This document shows positions 16,793-25,367 of a stretch of DNA of 64,000 nucleotides, piece by piece. The notes under the pieces are model-generated. The model did no database searches, was not told the origin of the DNA, and saw nothing but the letters and a program-made list of their open reading frames with translations. Positions within the stretch are counted from its first letter, which is position 1. Every line of letters starts with the position of its first letter. Made by a program: the position numbers and the translations under genes. Location: positions 111,830-175,829 of the forward strand of contig CATLLJ010000004.1 in assembly GCA_950022495.1 (NCBI GenBank), read 5' to 3'. This stretch comes from an uncultured bacterium. GTDB taxonomy: Bacteria; Cyanobacteriota; Vampirovibrionia; Gastranaerophilales; Gastranaerophilaceae.

Positions 16793-16825
16793 AAAAAACG
16801 GAATACTAGAAGGTATTCCGTTTTT
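16793..16825. terminator. Intrinsic terminator after raiA/hpf
   Basis: AAAAACGGAATAC/GTATTCCGTTTTT stem with a 6-base loop; A and T tracts on both sides allow bidirectional use with the convergent ACT-protein gene. Confidence 0.9.
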
Positions 16826-16866
16826 GTATACTTGTATTATGCCTAGGGCTGATAAGCGACTGAAGA

Positions 16867-17142
16867 TTAAATCTTATGCATATTGTCTACGATTTCTTTT
16901 TTCTGAACCCAGATTTCCATTCCCATTTCTTCGCCGCATTTGGTGAGAGATTCTTTGATTTCTTTGAATGAATACTGGGATTTTGATATGTTGCATAGCA
17001 TAAACATTACAAAGTGCCCTTGCATTAAAGTTTGTTTGATATCTTCAATATTAACGGTTAATTCTGCTAATGTTGCAGTTACTTTTGCAACAATACCAAC
17101 ATTATCTACGCCGTATACAGTAACGATTATCTGATCTGACAT
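16867..17142 (-). CDS. ACT-domain protein (UPF0237-like)
   Basis: A 91-residue protein consisting of one ACT domain: IIVTVYGVDNVGIVAKVTAT, with the ligand-loop glycine, then VNIEDIKQTLMQGHFVMFML. ACT domains bind amino acids or similar ligands and regulate partner proteins; stand-alone forms of this family have no proven role that I know of. Its start overlaps the symporter stop by one base (TAATG), so the two are co-translated, which suggests it may sense the amino acid carried by the symporter. That link is inference. Confidence 0.87.
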   Translation of the reverse strand: MSDQIIVTVYGVDNVGIVAKVTATLAELTVNIEDIKQTLMQGHFVMFMLCNISKSQYSFKEIKESLTKCGEEMGMEIWVQKKEIVDNMHKI

Positions 17143-18704
17143 TATTTATCCTCCTTAACAGTTTCAACGGCTTCTACTGCGGCAGGAACTGTTTCAGCTT
17201 GTCTAAATATAAGCTTGCCAACATTATGTTTTAAACAGTATGTTCTTAAATCTTTTAGGATTTCCGGAGCAAGAATGTATAGAACAATAATATTTGGTAC
17301 GCACATTGCAATCATCATTGCGTCAGTAATATTAATAACAGATTCAACATTCATTACTGAGCCGATTACAATAAATACACAATATAATATATTGAATGTT
17401 AAAACTCTTTTCTTACCTTCACCTAATAGGAATGTCCAGGCTTTCTGTCCGTAATATGCCCATGAAATTAATGTTGATAATGCAAATAAGATTGCGATTA
17501 TTGATAGGATAATCGGGAAGAAAGGAATAACTGATTGGAATGCATTAGATGCAAGCTCAATACCTGAAATTTTGCCGATTTGAGTGTTGTTAAGAACTCC
17601 TGAGAAAATAATTGCAAAAGATGTAAATAAGCATAAAATACCGGTTAAGAAAGTTTCTAATAAAGCAACAAAACCTTGAGAAACAGCTTCTTTAGTTTGT
17701 GCAGTTGCATAAACGATTGCCGCAGCACCTGTACCGGCTTCATTTGATTGTACAGAACGTCTCAAACCAATAATAATGGTTCCGAATACACCGCCTGCCA
17801 CAGCAGTTGGATGGAATGCTTCTTTTAATATTAATAAAATAGCACTCGGGATATTTGCAAAGTTTGCACATATAACAACAAGACCTGAAACAATATACAT
17901 TACACACATTGTAGGAACAAGAATTGTTGTAACTTTAGCTATACTTTTAATACCGCCTACAATAACCATACCGATTAGAATTGCTACAATTAAACCAAAT
18001 ATCCATGTATATCCATGTAGGAAACTGTTTGCACCGCCTGTAATAAATACTAACTGGTGTGCAGATTGGTTGATTTGAATCATGTTTCCGCCTGTGATAC
18101 CGCCGCCAATACAAAGAATTGCAAAGATTACAGATAACGGCTGTCCTAACCAACGCATATTTTTTCTGGTCAAACCGTGAGCAATATAGTGCATCGGTCC
18201 GCCTGATATTGAACCGTCTGTATTAAATCTTCTATATTTAACAGCAAGAGTTGCTTCCACGAATTTAATAGACATCCCAAGAAGTGCACCTGCAAAAATC
18301 CAGAATGCAGCACCCGGTCCGCCGATTGAGATAGAAATTGCAACACCTGCAATACTTCCTATTCCGATTGTTCCGGAAAGAGCTGTAGCTAGAGCCTGAA
18401 ATGATGAAACTTCACCGCTTCCGTCTTTGTTATCGGATGGTTTTGCAATAATATCAATGGCATGTTTTAATCCCCAGATAGAAATTCCTCTATAATATAT
18501 AGTAAAGAAAATACCTGCGATTAATATCCAGAAGATAATAATAGGGATTTTAGAGCCTGAAATTGAAATTGGAAAGAATATTAAACTGGCAACAAAGTCA
18601 GATATCGGTGCAATATGTTTGTCCATAAAAGCATCAATATTAACTGCATTTGCAGCCTGAATTGTGCTTAAAAATAACATTAAAAAAGTCATCAATTTTT
18701 TCAT
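17142..18704 (-). CDS. Sodium:alanine/glycine symporter, AGCS family
   Basis: A 520-residue membrane transporter with ~11 helices. AGCS signatures are SSFQALATALSGTIGIGSIAG (sodium and substrate region, ~residues 100-120), GPGAAFWIFAGALLGM, and SNEAGTGAAAIVYATAQ (~residue 315). It should import small neutral amino acids with sodium. The N-terminus, MKKLMTFLMLFLSTIQAANA, looks like a signal peptide or first helix; the C-terminal tail is charged. It heads a two-gene unit with the ACT-domain protein. Confidence 0.93.
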   Translation of the reverse strand: MKKLMTFLMLFLSTIQAANAVNIDAFMDKHIAPISDFVASLIFFPISISGSKIPIIIFWILIAGIFFTIYYRGISIWGLKHAIDIIAKPSDNKDGSGEVSSFQALATALSGTIGIGSIAGVAISISIGGPGAAFWIFAGALLGMSIKFVEATLAVKYRRFNTDGSISGGPMHYIAHGLTRKNMRWLGQPLSVIFAILCIGGGITGGNMIQINQSAHQLVFITGGANSFLHGYTWIFGLIVAILIGMVIVGGIKSIAKVTTILVPTMCVMYIVSGLVVICANFANIPSAILLILKEAFHPTAVAGGVFGTIIIGLRRSVQSNEAGTGAAAIVYATAQTKEAVSQGFVALLETFLTGILCLFTSFAIIFSGVLNNTQIGKISGIELASNAFQSVIPFFPIILSIIAILFALSTLISWAYYGQKAWTFLLGEGKKRVLTFNILYCVFIVIGSVMNVESVINITDAMMIAMCVPNIIVLYILAPEILKDLRTYCLKHNVGKLIFRQAETVPAAVEAVETVKEDK

Positions 18705-18938
18705 TTTTTATTTATTCCTTTCAACTGATTCCAGATAGGTTAAGTTCCCTAACAGGGGTAAATCCAACCACAATTACTAATATTATAGCAAAAACATTTT
18801 TATATGAACAAAGCTGAAAATAATTTGTTACACTTCTTTTAAAATAATTGTAAACAATTGTAACAAGTCTAAGAACATGTGAAATTAAGGGTTTTGCCAT
18901 GTTTTTATATATTCAAGAATACAAAATGAGAGAGCAAT

Positions 18939-20621
18939 ATGTCAGTAAACGCACTGCCAAAATTTAATAGAGGCGGCTTGTCTGGAACAACGTTCGGACA
19001 ACGTTCTTCTGCGAAGACCACAAGCGGTACTTCTAAGCAGAAGGCTCCAAATAGTATTTCTGTGTCTGCTAAACATTACTCATTAAAGAACAAAAAGAAT
19101 TCAAAATATACAGCGGGTACAGAAATTTCCAGAGGTCAAACTGCTGATTATACTGCACTAAGAAGACAAAACAGCACCAGAGGAGCAAGATTCTCCAGTG
19201 GTGTAGATAGTTCATTTATGACTAATGCTGCAATTAGAATGGGCATGATACAAGGTGCCTATGGTATGCAACAGGGCGGTATGACTACCGGAATGGCAAT
19301 ACTTAATAGTGTTGGTACAATTGCACAGGGTCTATTTGGCGGAGTACAACAATCTCGTTCTGTTGCACTTGATGCTAGCATGAACAGCCTCGGCGGCGGT
19401 AAGCTTGGTATTGGTGATATTGTAAATAATACAGAATTGAGTTCAGTTGCAAATGCAATGGTTCAAGCTAATGATTCTACTACATTGAGTAGTGCTATTG
19501 ATAAAGCTCAAACTGCATTAGATAAATTTAGTGAGGGCGGACCAAAATTGAAATCTGCCGCACAAGACGCAACCAGAAACCTATCTTCACTTGAAGGTGG
19601 TATGAAAACAGCTTCTAATGCTGTAGATACCGCAGGTAAAGCTGTTAGTGATGCTAAGACTGGTGTCACATCTGCTGAAACAAGTAGGACTAAAGCTCAA
19701 AGTACATTGAGTAATGCGACAAGCAAATATCAAGGAGCAACTAAAGCTTATGCTAATGCTAAAGCTAGTGTCGCAACTGCAACATCTGCTGATAATGCAG
19801 CTAAGGCTAATGTAAATACTGCAAAAGCTACGCTTAATAGTACTCCAAAGGAGATAACTATTACTAATGCTGATGGTTCAACTTCAACAAGACCAAATCC
19901 TGCTTATGCTCAGGCAGAACAAGCTCTAAAACAAGCTGAAGCTCAAGCTGATAAAACTGCTAAGGCATTAGATAAAGCAAACAAAGAATTAGCTGAAGCC
20001 GAAAAAAATGTTGATGCAGCAGAAAAAGCAAAAGTTGATGCAGATACAGATTTGAAAGAAGCTATTGAAGGATGCGAAAAAGCTGAAGAAGGCGTTGCCA
20101 AAGCTGAACAACAAGTTAGAGATGCAGAAGTAAAAGAAGCAAAAGTTAAAGATGAGTTTGAAACAGCAAAACAAGCATGTGAAGATGCCAAGAAAGCTAT
20201 TTCTGACTACAAAGATTTTGAACAAAATGCTACAGCTTTGAAAAATACAATTTCAGAACAAAGAGATAGGTTGAAAAAAATGTTGAAAGCTGAAAAGAAA
20301 CAAGGTTCTACTCCGGCTAACAATAACAAAGGAACACAAGGAGCATCCGACAATGGTCCTGTAATGACAGCTGAGCAATTTAAAAATAAATTGACTACAG
20401 GAGATGGAACTGGCATAACTGGCTTCAAAGATATCGGTACAGCTGTTTGTGGTCAAGGTCCTGATGGAAAGATGGCATATTATATGAAAGGTGGTTCTCC
20501 ATTAGATCAAGCAACATTTGAGAGCATGGAACGTATTGCTAATCAAAAAGGTGATGCTACCGGAGTTAATACCGGTCACGGCCAGTTTGGCGGTCGCGGA
20601 GCAGACTTAGTGGATGCTTAA
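18939..20621 (+). CDS. Alanine-rich coiled-coil protein of unknown function
   Basis: A 560-residue protein with three parts: a polar Gly/Ser/Thr-rich start (~1-95), a Gly/Met-rich middle with a weakly hydrophobic stretch (~95-150), and a long Ala/Lys/Glu coiled coil (~180-440) made of repeats such as KALDKANKELAEAEKN and AKAKVDAD. The end is Gly-rich (TGHGQFGGRGADLVDA). There is no signal peptide or clear membrane helix. I do not recognise the family; phage tail-like, cytoskeletal or surface roles are all possible. Codon use is richer in G/C than in the HTH genes. The next gene is driven by a separate promoter. Confidence 0.8.
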   Translation: MSVNALPKFNRGGLSGTTFGQRSSAKTTSGTSKQKAPNSISVSAKHYSLKNKKNSKYTAGTEISRGQTADYTALRRQNSTRGARFSSGVDSSFMTNAAIRMGMIQGAYGMQQGGMTTGMAILNSVGTIAQGLFGGVQQSRSVALDASMNSLGGGKLGIGDIVNNTELSSVANAMVQANDSTTLSSAIDKAQTALDKFSEGGPKLKSAAQDATRNLSSLEGGMKTASNAVDTAGKAVSDAKTGVTSAETSRTKAQSTLSNATSKYQGATKAYANAKASVATATSADNAAKANVNTAKATLNSTPKEITITNADGSTSTRPNPAYAQAEQALKQAEAQADKTAKALDKANKELAEAEKNVDAAEKAKVDADTDLKEAIEGCEKAEEGVAKAEQQVRDAEVKEAKVKDEFETAKQACEDAKKAISDYKDFEQNATALKNTISEQRDRLKKMLKAEKKQGSTPANNNKGTQGASDNGPVMTAEQFKNKLTTGDGTGITGFKDIGTAVCGQGPDGKMAYYMKGGSPLDQATFESMERIANQKGDATGVNTGHGQFGGRGADLVDA

Positions 20622-20639
20622 CGAACAGTTAACAAACTC

Positions 20640-20668
20640 TTTACATTTCATATAAACTATAGTAAAAT
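20640..20668 (+). promoter_or_regulatory. Promoter of the rimP-nusA unit
   Basis: TTTACA (20640-20645), 17-base spacer, TAAAAT (20663-20668). A terminator-like hairpin follows within 30 bases of the predicted start site. Confidence 0.6.
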
Positions 20669-20692
20669 GAAATCAACAAAGCAGTATTGCAT

Positions 20693-20724
20693 AAAAAAAG
20701 AACGGGTACCCCGTTCTTTTTTTC
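20693..20724 (+). terminator. Terminator hairpin inside the rimP leader
   Basis: A-tract/GAACGGG, loop TAC, CCCGTTC/T-tract. It can end the upstream coiled-coil gene message, and because it lies after the promoter at 20640-20668 it may also attenuate the rimP-nusA operon. A second hairpin, AATCCTTCG/CGGAGGATT, follows at 20742-20762. Confidence 0.85.
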
Positions 20725-20781
20725 ACTAATTAGGTTAGTAATCCTTCGTCGCGGAGGATTGGAAACTAAAGGCAGGTGTAG

Positions 20782-21264
20782 ATGAAACAAGATGTAAACA
20801 GGTTAGAAGTATTAGAGGCAATTACGCCTTTGATTGAAAATACGGCTATGCGTTTCAATCTTATTCCAATCGAAATCGATTTTTCTAAAGAAAACCACCG
20901 CTGGTATTTGAGAATTTATTTATACTCAAAAGACCACGGAATTACTCTTGATGATTGCGAAAATGTTACCCGCAGCCTTGAAGGTTTCTTAGAAGAACTT
21001 ATTCCTGTAAAATACTATTTGGAGGTTTCATCACCGGGTCTTGAGCGTAAATTCAAGTCTGAAAAAGAATTTATAATTTTTAAAGGCAGAAGAATTAGTT
21101 TGAAACTTAGAGAACCATTATTGGGTGAAACAGAAAAGATTTTTAAAGGTGAAATCATTGATTATGATTTAAACGAAGGTTTGACATTCTTTAGGTTTGA
21201 CGATGGTTCAGAACTTCAAATTCCTAAAGAAAACATACAGTCAGCAAAATTATATATAGATTAA
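20782..21264 (+). CDS. rimP: Ribosome maturation factor RimP
   Basis: A 160-residue RimP (YhbC) protein, needed for 30S subunit maturation. The N-terminal domain contains RWYLRIYLYSKDHGITLDDC and the family motif YYLEVSSPGLERKFKSEKEF (~residues 78-97); the C-terminal SH3-like domain contains FKGRRISLKLREPL and DDGSELQIPKENI. It has the standard position directly before nusA (21-base gap). ATG is preceded by AGGCAGGTG. Confidence 0.95.
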   Translation: MKQDVNRLEVLEAITPLIENTAMRFNLIPIEIDFSKENHRWYLRIYLYSKDHGITLDDCENVTRSLEGFLEELIPVKYYLEVSSPGLERKFKSEKEFIIFKGRRISLKLREPLLGETEKIFKGEIIDYDLNEGLTFFRFDDGSELQIPKENIQSAKLYID

Positions 21265-21285
21265 TATAAACGAAAGGAAAAGCAG

Positions 21286-22533
21286 ATGATTAAAATCGGT
21301 GCAGGAAACTTAAATGAAGTTTTCGAAGAGTTAGAAAGAGAAAAAGGAATTTCTAAAGAAGTTGTTATTTCTTCTTTGTGCGATGCAATGGTTGCAGCAT
21401 ACAAAAAACACTTGAGAATTAAAGAAATCGCTAATGTTGAAGCATTTTTGGATGAACAATCAGGCGAAATCGGTATTTTCAAAGGTAAAACTGTTGTTGA
21501 ATCTGTTGAAGATGAAGATAATGAAATTTCATTAGCAGAAGCTAAAGAAATCGACGAAGATGTTGAATTAGGCGACGAAGTTAAATTAGAAGTTACACCT
21601 GAACAATTTGGACGTATTGCTGCTCAGGCTGCAAATCAGGTTCTTACTCAAAGAATTAGAGAAGCTGAAAGAAACCTTGTTCTTAACGAATTCTTAGATA
21701 AAAAAGGAACATTGATTACAGGTATAATCCAAAAAGTTGATGATAGAAGAAACGTTATCGTTAACATTGGTAAAACTGATGCAGTTATGCCAAGAAAAGA
21801 ACAAATTCCTGGAGAGTACTACAAACCTGGTAACAGAATCAGAGTTTTTGTTCTTAACGTAAAAGAAACAACAAGATTACCTCAAGTAATTGTTTCTCAC
21901 GCACATTCTGAAATCGTTAGAGAATTATTTGAACTTGAAGTTCCTGAAATTGAAGACGGAATTGTTGAAATTAAATCAATTTCCCGTGAAGCAGGCTACA
22001 GAACAAAAATTGCTGTTTGGTCAAATGATCCGGAAGTAGATTCAGTAGGTGCTTGTATCGGACCTAGAGGAAGCAGAATTCAGACTATTGTCGGCGAATT
22101 GAAAAACGAAAAAATTGATATCGTAAGATATTCTGAAGATCCTGTTGAATATATTGTTAATGCACTATCACCGGCAAGAGTTGTATCTGTTGATATTATG
22201 GCTGATGATGAGTTTTCTCACGAAGCATTAGTAGTTGTTCCGGATGATCAATTGAGTTTAGCAATCGGCCGCGAAGGTCAAAACGTTAGACTTGCTCACA
22301 AGTTGACTAACTGGAAAATTGATATTAAATCAGTTTCTCAAATGGAACAGGCTGAAACTCAGAACGTAAGCAATTACGAATATGAAGAGGAAGTTGTTGA
22401 TGAATCAGTAGAAGATGCAGTTGATTCAGAAGAACTTCAAGCTGAGATTGAAGAAGAAATGAGCCAGCAAGAAATCGATGAAGAAGACATCGAAGAAGGC
22501 GGAATTTCTGAAGAATCAGAAGTTGAAGAATAA
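21286..22533 (+). CDS. nusA: Transcription termination/antitermination factor NusA
   Basis: A 415-residue NusA. Domain order: N-terminal RNA-polymerase-binding domain (~1-130), S1 domain (~135-200, with GIIQKVDDRRNVIVNIG), KH1 (~230-280, ACIGPRGSRIQ) and KH2 (~300-350, LAIGREGQNVRLAHKL). The C-terminus is a long acidic tail (from ~residue 365) instead of the AR repeats of Proteobacteria, as in many other phyla. In many bacteria ylxR and infB follow nusA; here a strong terminator and a MITE-like element follow, so the operon is short. Preceded by GAAAGGAAAAG. Confidence 0.96.
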   Translation: MIKIGAGNLNEVFEELEREKGISKEVVISSLCDAMVAAYKKHLRIKEIANVEAFLDEQSGEIGIFKGKTVVESVEDEDNEISLAEAKEIDEDVELGDEVKLEVTPEQFGRIAAQAANQVLTQRIREAERNLVLNEFLDKKGTLITGIIQKVDDRRNVIVNIGKTDAVMPRKEQIPGEYYKPGNRIRVFVLNVKETTRLPQVIVSHAHSEIVRELFELEVPEIEDGIVEIKSISREAGYRTKIAVWSNDPEVDSVGACIGPRGSRIQTIVGELKNEKIDIVRYSEDPVEYIVNALSPARVVSVDIMADDEFSHEALVVVPDDQLSLAIGREGQNVRLAHKLTNWKIDIKSVSQMEQAETQNVSNYEYEEEVVDESVEDAVDSEELQAEIEEEMSQQEIDEEDIEEGGISEESEVEE

Positions 22534-22552
22534 ATCATTTCATAAAATACTG

Positions 22553-22587
22553 AAAAAATGAAGCCATATTTTTGGCTTCATTTTTTT
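22553..22587 (+). terminator. Intrinsic terminator after nusA
   Basis: A-tract/ATGAAGCCA, 6-base loop, TGGCTTCAT/T-tract with seven Ts. Confidence 0.92.
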
Positions 22588-22590
22588 GAA

Positions 22591-22875
22591 ACATAAACAA
22601 TATTATTTCCAGTAGCCAATTTCTTTTCTTTTGATTGCGACGCAAAAGAAAAGAAATTGGCGGAAAGAAAAGAAAACACGCTTGATTAAATGGCTCGAGT
22701 TATCAGAAACTCCGTTTCCGAACCTTCCTTTAGCCTATGGGGGTTCGGGGGCTAAGCCCCTGATGACTCGTTTCATTTGGTCGCGTTTTTCTCTTTCTGG
22801 GTTTGGGCATCTTTCTCTTTTACTCGCAATAAAAGAGAAAGATGCCCAAGAATGTTCCAATAATATTGTTTATGT
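22591..22875. mobile_element. MITE-like palindromic element
   Basis: A 285-base element bounded by perfect 17-bp inverted repeats, ACATAAACAATATTATT at 22591-22607 and its complement at 22859-22875. Inside lie two further perfect palindromes: CCAATTTCTTTTCTTTTG (22616-22633/22643-22660, 18 bp) and TTGGGCATCTTTCTCTTTTA (22803-22822/22830-22849, 20 bp). The centre is GC-richer (~22740-22765, CTATGGGGGTTCGGGGGC) than the surroundings. The open frame across it has no ribosome site and is not a gene. I saw no clear target-site duplication. It sits between the convergent nusA and response-regulator genes. Confidence 0.6.
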
Positions 22876-22877
22876 AT

Positions 22878-23546
22878 TTACACTAATCCTTCTTTCAGGG
22901 CTTTGACGGCGGCTTGGGTTCGATCATCTACCAGAAGTTTTTGTATTATATTACACACATGGGCTTTGGCTGTGTGAGATGAAATTGTTAATTCTTCTGC
23001 GATTTCGTTGTTAGATTTCCCGTCAACTACAAGCTTTAAAACTTCATATTCTCTTTGTGTAAGGTTGGAATGCTGTTCGCGGAACATTGCACGTGACATT
23101 TGACGTTGAGGAACAATGCCGCGATTTTTGTCGCGTAAAATGGGCACTGCTAACGGATCAATCCACATTGCTCCTTCTTTAATTGTTTGGATAATCATTT
23201 TTAGAATATCTGTATTTATATCTTTCATTACGTAAGCACAAGCTCCGCATTCTAATGCGTCGATTACTTCCTGCTCACTGAGATGAGAGGTTAGTATAAT
23301 AATTTTTGCGTTTGTGTTTAATTCAAGGATTTTCTTTGTGGCTTCGATTCCGGATATATCGGGCAATCCTATATCCATCAGTGTTACATCCGGATGCGTT
23401 GTTTTGAATTTTTCTATCGCGTCTTTGCCGGACTGGGCTTCGGACGTGACTTCTAATCCTTCTTGTTCTTCAAATAATGATTTAAGTCCTACTCGCATTA
23501 ATTTATGATCTTCTACCAAAAGTATTTTTATCGAGGAATTTATCAT
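22878..23546 (-). CDS. NarL/FixJ-type response regulator
   Basis: A 222-residue two-domain regulator. The receiver domain (~residues 7-125) has the acidic pair in LLVEDHKLM, the phosphoacceptor Asp in HPDVTLMDIGLPDISG, and the conserved Thr and Lys (IILTSH, YVMKDI). A LuxR-type HTH (~155-220) reads LTQREYEVLKLVVDGKSNNEIAEEL. No kinase is adjacent; the soluble histidine kinase at 5643 is one candidate partner. ATG preceded by AGGAGCAG. Its stop codon lies 3 bases from the MITE-like element end. Confidence 0.95.
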   Translation of the reverse strand: MINSSIKILLVEDHKLMRVGLKSLFEEQEGLEVTSEAQSGKDAIEKFKTTHPDVTLMDIGLPDISGIEATKKILELNTNAKIIILTSHLSEQEVIDALECGACAYVMKDINTDILKMIIQTIKEGAMWIDPLAVPILRDKNRGIVPQRQMSRAMFREQHSNLTQREYEVLKLVVDGKSNNEIAEELTISSHTAKAHVCNIIQKLLVDDRTQAAVKALKEGLV

Positions 23547-23753
23547 AACTGCTCCTTTATTATTTTTTCTAATTATAGGAGTCTCAATTATTTTCTATAA
23601 ACCAGATAGTGTTCATGTGTTCGGGCTATTCTTTTAAATTTTTTATTTTGAGTTTTAATTTTATTTATTTTTATAAAATTTTTTGTATAGTTATTGGTTT
23701 TAAAAATGTGTTTGTTATAAAATTATTAGGATATAAAACACAGGGATAAATAT

Positions 23754-25367
23754 ATGAAATACTCCAAATATTCAGCAGTAATAGTAGGAAGCGGGATTGC
23801 AGGCTTGTATGCCGCGTTGAAAATTGAACAGCAATTAAATTTGCCTGACGGTATTCTAGTTGTTACTAAATCAAAACTCGGGGAAAGTAATTCTTATTAT
23901 GCTCAGGGTGGAATGGTTGCGGTATTAAAAGAAAATGAAAATGATTCTGTTGAATCTCATGTAACTGATACAATCAAAGCTGGTGCAGGTTTGAGTGAAT
24001 TAAACACAATAAAATTTATCAGTGAAAATTCAGATAAAGTTGTAAAAGATTTATTGACTTTTGGTGTAGAATTTGACCGTGATGAGGATGGTAATTTTAC
24101 ATTGACCAAGGAAGCCGCACACAGTGTTAACAGAATTCTTCATTCCGGCGGAGATGCAACAGGCAGAGAAATGGAAATTGCTCTTTGTCATACTTTGCAA
24201 AATAATAAAAATATAAATGTTTGCGAAAACACAATCGCTGTTGAACTTCTGGTTGATAATAATACCTGCGAAGGAGTTGTTCTGTATAATGAACAGACTA
24301 AAGAGTATGAAACTGTTTATTGCAAAACTTTGATTATGGCAACAGGCGGACTTGGTCAGTTGTACAAATACACAACAAATCCGGCAGGTGCAACAGGTGA
24401 CGGGTTTGCTCTGTGTTATAATGCCGGTGCAGTTTTGCAAGATATGGAATTTGTACAGTTTCACCCGACTGCTCTTGCATTTGACGGTGCCGAAAACAGA
24501 TTTTTGATTAGTGAAGCTGTTCGCGGCGAAGGTGCAAAATTGTGTGACGAATTCGGCATGCAGTTTATGGCAAAATATCATGAAAAACGTGAGCTTGCCC
24601 CGCGTGATATTGTTGCACGTTCTATCTATTGTGAAATGAATAATAATGGTGACCCATGTGTTTATCTTAATGCGACCGGAATTGGAGAAGAAAAACTTTT
24701 AAAAAGATTCCCGACGATTGCTAAAAAATGCAGCGAATACGGTATTGATATTACATCTGATTTTATACCAGTAGCTCCTGCAGCACATTATTTTATGGGT
24801 GGGGTGAAAACTAATTTGAAGGGCGAAACTTCAATCAAAGGACTTTATGCGATTGGAGAAGTTTCTTCAACAGGACTTCATGGCGGAAACAGACTTGCAA
24901 GTAATTCACTTTTAGAATGTGTTGTTTGTGCTTATGAAGTTGCATTATTCCTAAAAAATACTGACCTATCTTTTGATTTGCCGTCAGTTGAAAAGTTTAA
25001 AAATAATCTTGAAAAGTATGAACAAAAAATCTCGGAACCAGATTTTGATGTAAAAGAATTAAAATCAGAACTTCAGGATTTGATGTGGAATAATGTTGGT
25101 ATTTTCAGGAATGAAAAAACTTTGAATTTTGCCATAGAAGGGATTGAAAAACTTGAAGAAAAATTTGGCAGAAACGATGTTTGTTTGTCCAAAGATGAAT
25201 ATGAATTAAGAAATATGCTGATAACTGCAAAACTTATTGTACTTTCTGCTCTCAGAAGAAAAGAGTCCAGAGGTGCACATTATCGTGTTGATTATTTGAA
25301 CACGAATGAGGTTTGCGAACACAGTATGTTGAATAAAGTAAAAGGAGAACTGAATTTTGTTAAGTAA
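23754..25367 (+). CDS. nadB: L-aspartate oxidase
   Basis: A 537-residue flavoprotein oxidising L-aspartate to iminoaspartate, the first step of de novo NAD synthesis; in anaerobes fumarate is the likely electron acceptor. FAD-binding VGSGIAGLYAALK at the N-terminus, the conserved active-site region HSGGDATGREME (~residue 130), VQFHPTAL, EAVRGEGAKL, APAAHYFMGG (~residue 345) and GLHGGNRLASNSLLE. It overlaps nadC by 11 bases. nadA is not in the window. Confidence 0.96.
   Translation: MKYSKYSAVIVGSGIAGLYAALKIEQQLNLPDGILVVTKSKLGESNSYYAQGGMVAVLKENENDSVESHVTDTIKAGAGLSELNTIKFISENSDKVVKDLLTFGVEFDRDEDGNFTLTKEAAHSVNRILHSGGDATGREMEIALCHTLQNNKNINVCENTIAVELLVDNNTCEGVVLYNEQTKEYETVYCKTLIMATGGLGQLYKYTTNPAGATGDGFALCYNAGAVLQDMEFVQFHPTALAFDGAENRFLISEAVRGEGAKLCDEFGMQFMAKYHEKRELAPRDIVARSIYCEMNNNGDPCVYLNATGIGEEKLLKRFPTIAKKCSEYGIDITSDFIPVAPAAHYFMGGVKTNLKGETSIKGLYAIGEVSSTGLHGGNRLASNSLLECVVCAYEVALFLKNTDLSFDLPSVEKFKNNLEKYEQKISEPDFDVKELKSELQDLMWNNVGIFRNEKTLNFAIEGIEKLEEKFGRNDVCLSKDEYELRNMLITAKLIVLSALRRKESRGAHYRVDYLNTNEVCEHSMLNKVKGELNFVK

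Noticed and set aside
19943-20456. Several overlapping minus-strand frames inside the coiled-coil gene
   Set aside because: They mirror the Ala/Lys/Glu repeats (giving Ser/Phe/Leu repeats) and have no independent signals.
22631-22906. 91-residue open frame after nusA
   Set aside because: It runs across the inverted repeats of the MITE-like element and into the response-regulator gene; no ribosome site.
24051-24581. 176-residue antisense frame within nadB
   Set aside because: Phe/Cys/Ile-rich composition typical of an antisense shadow of a conserved gene; nadB is certain.
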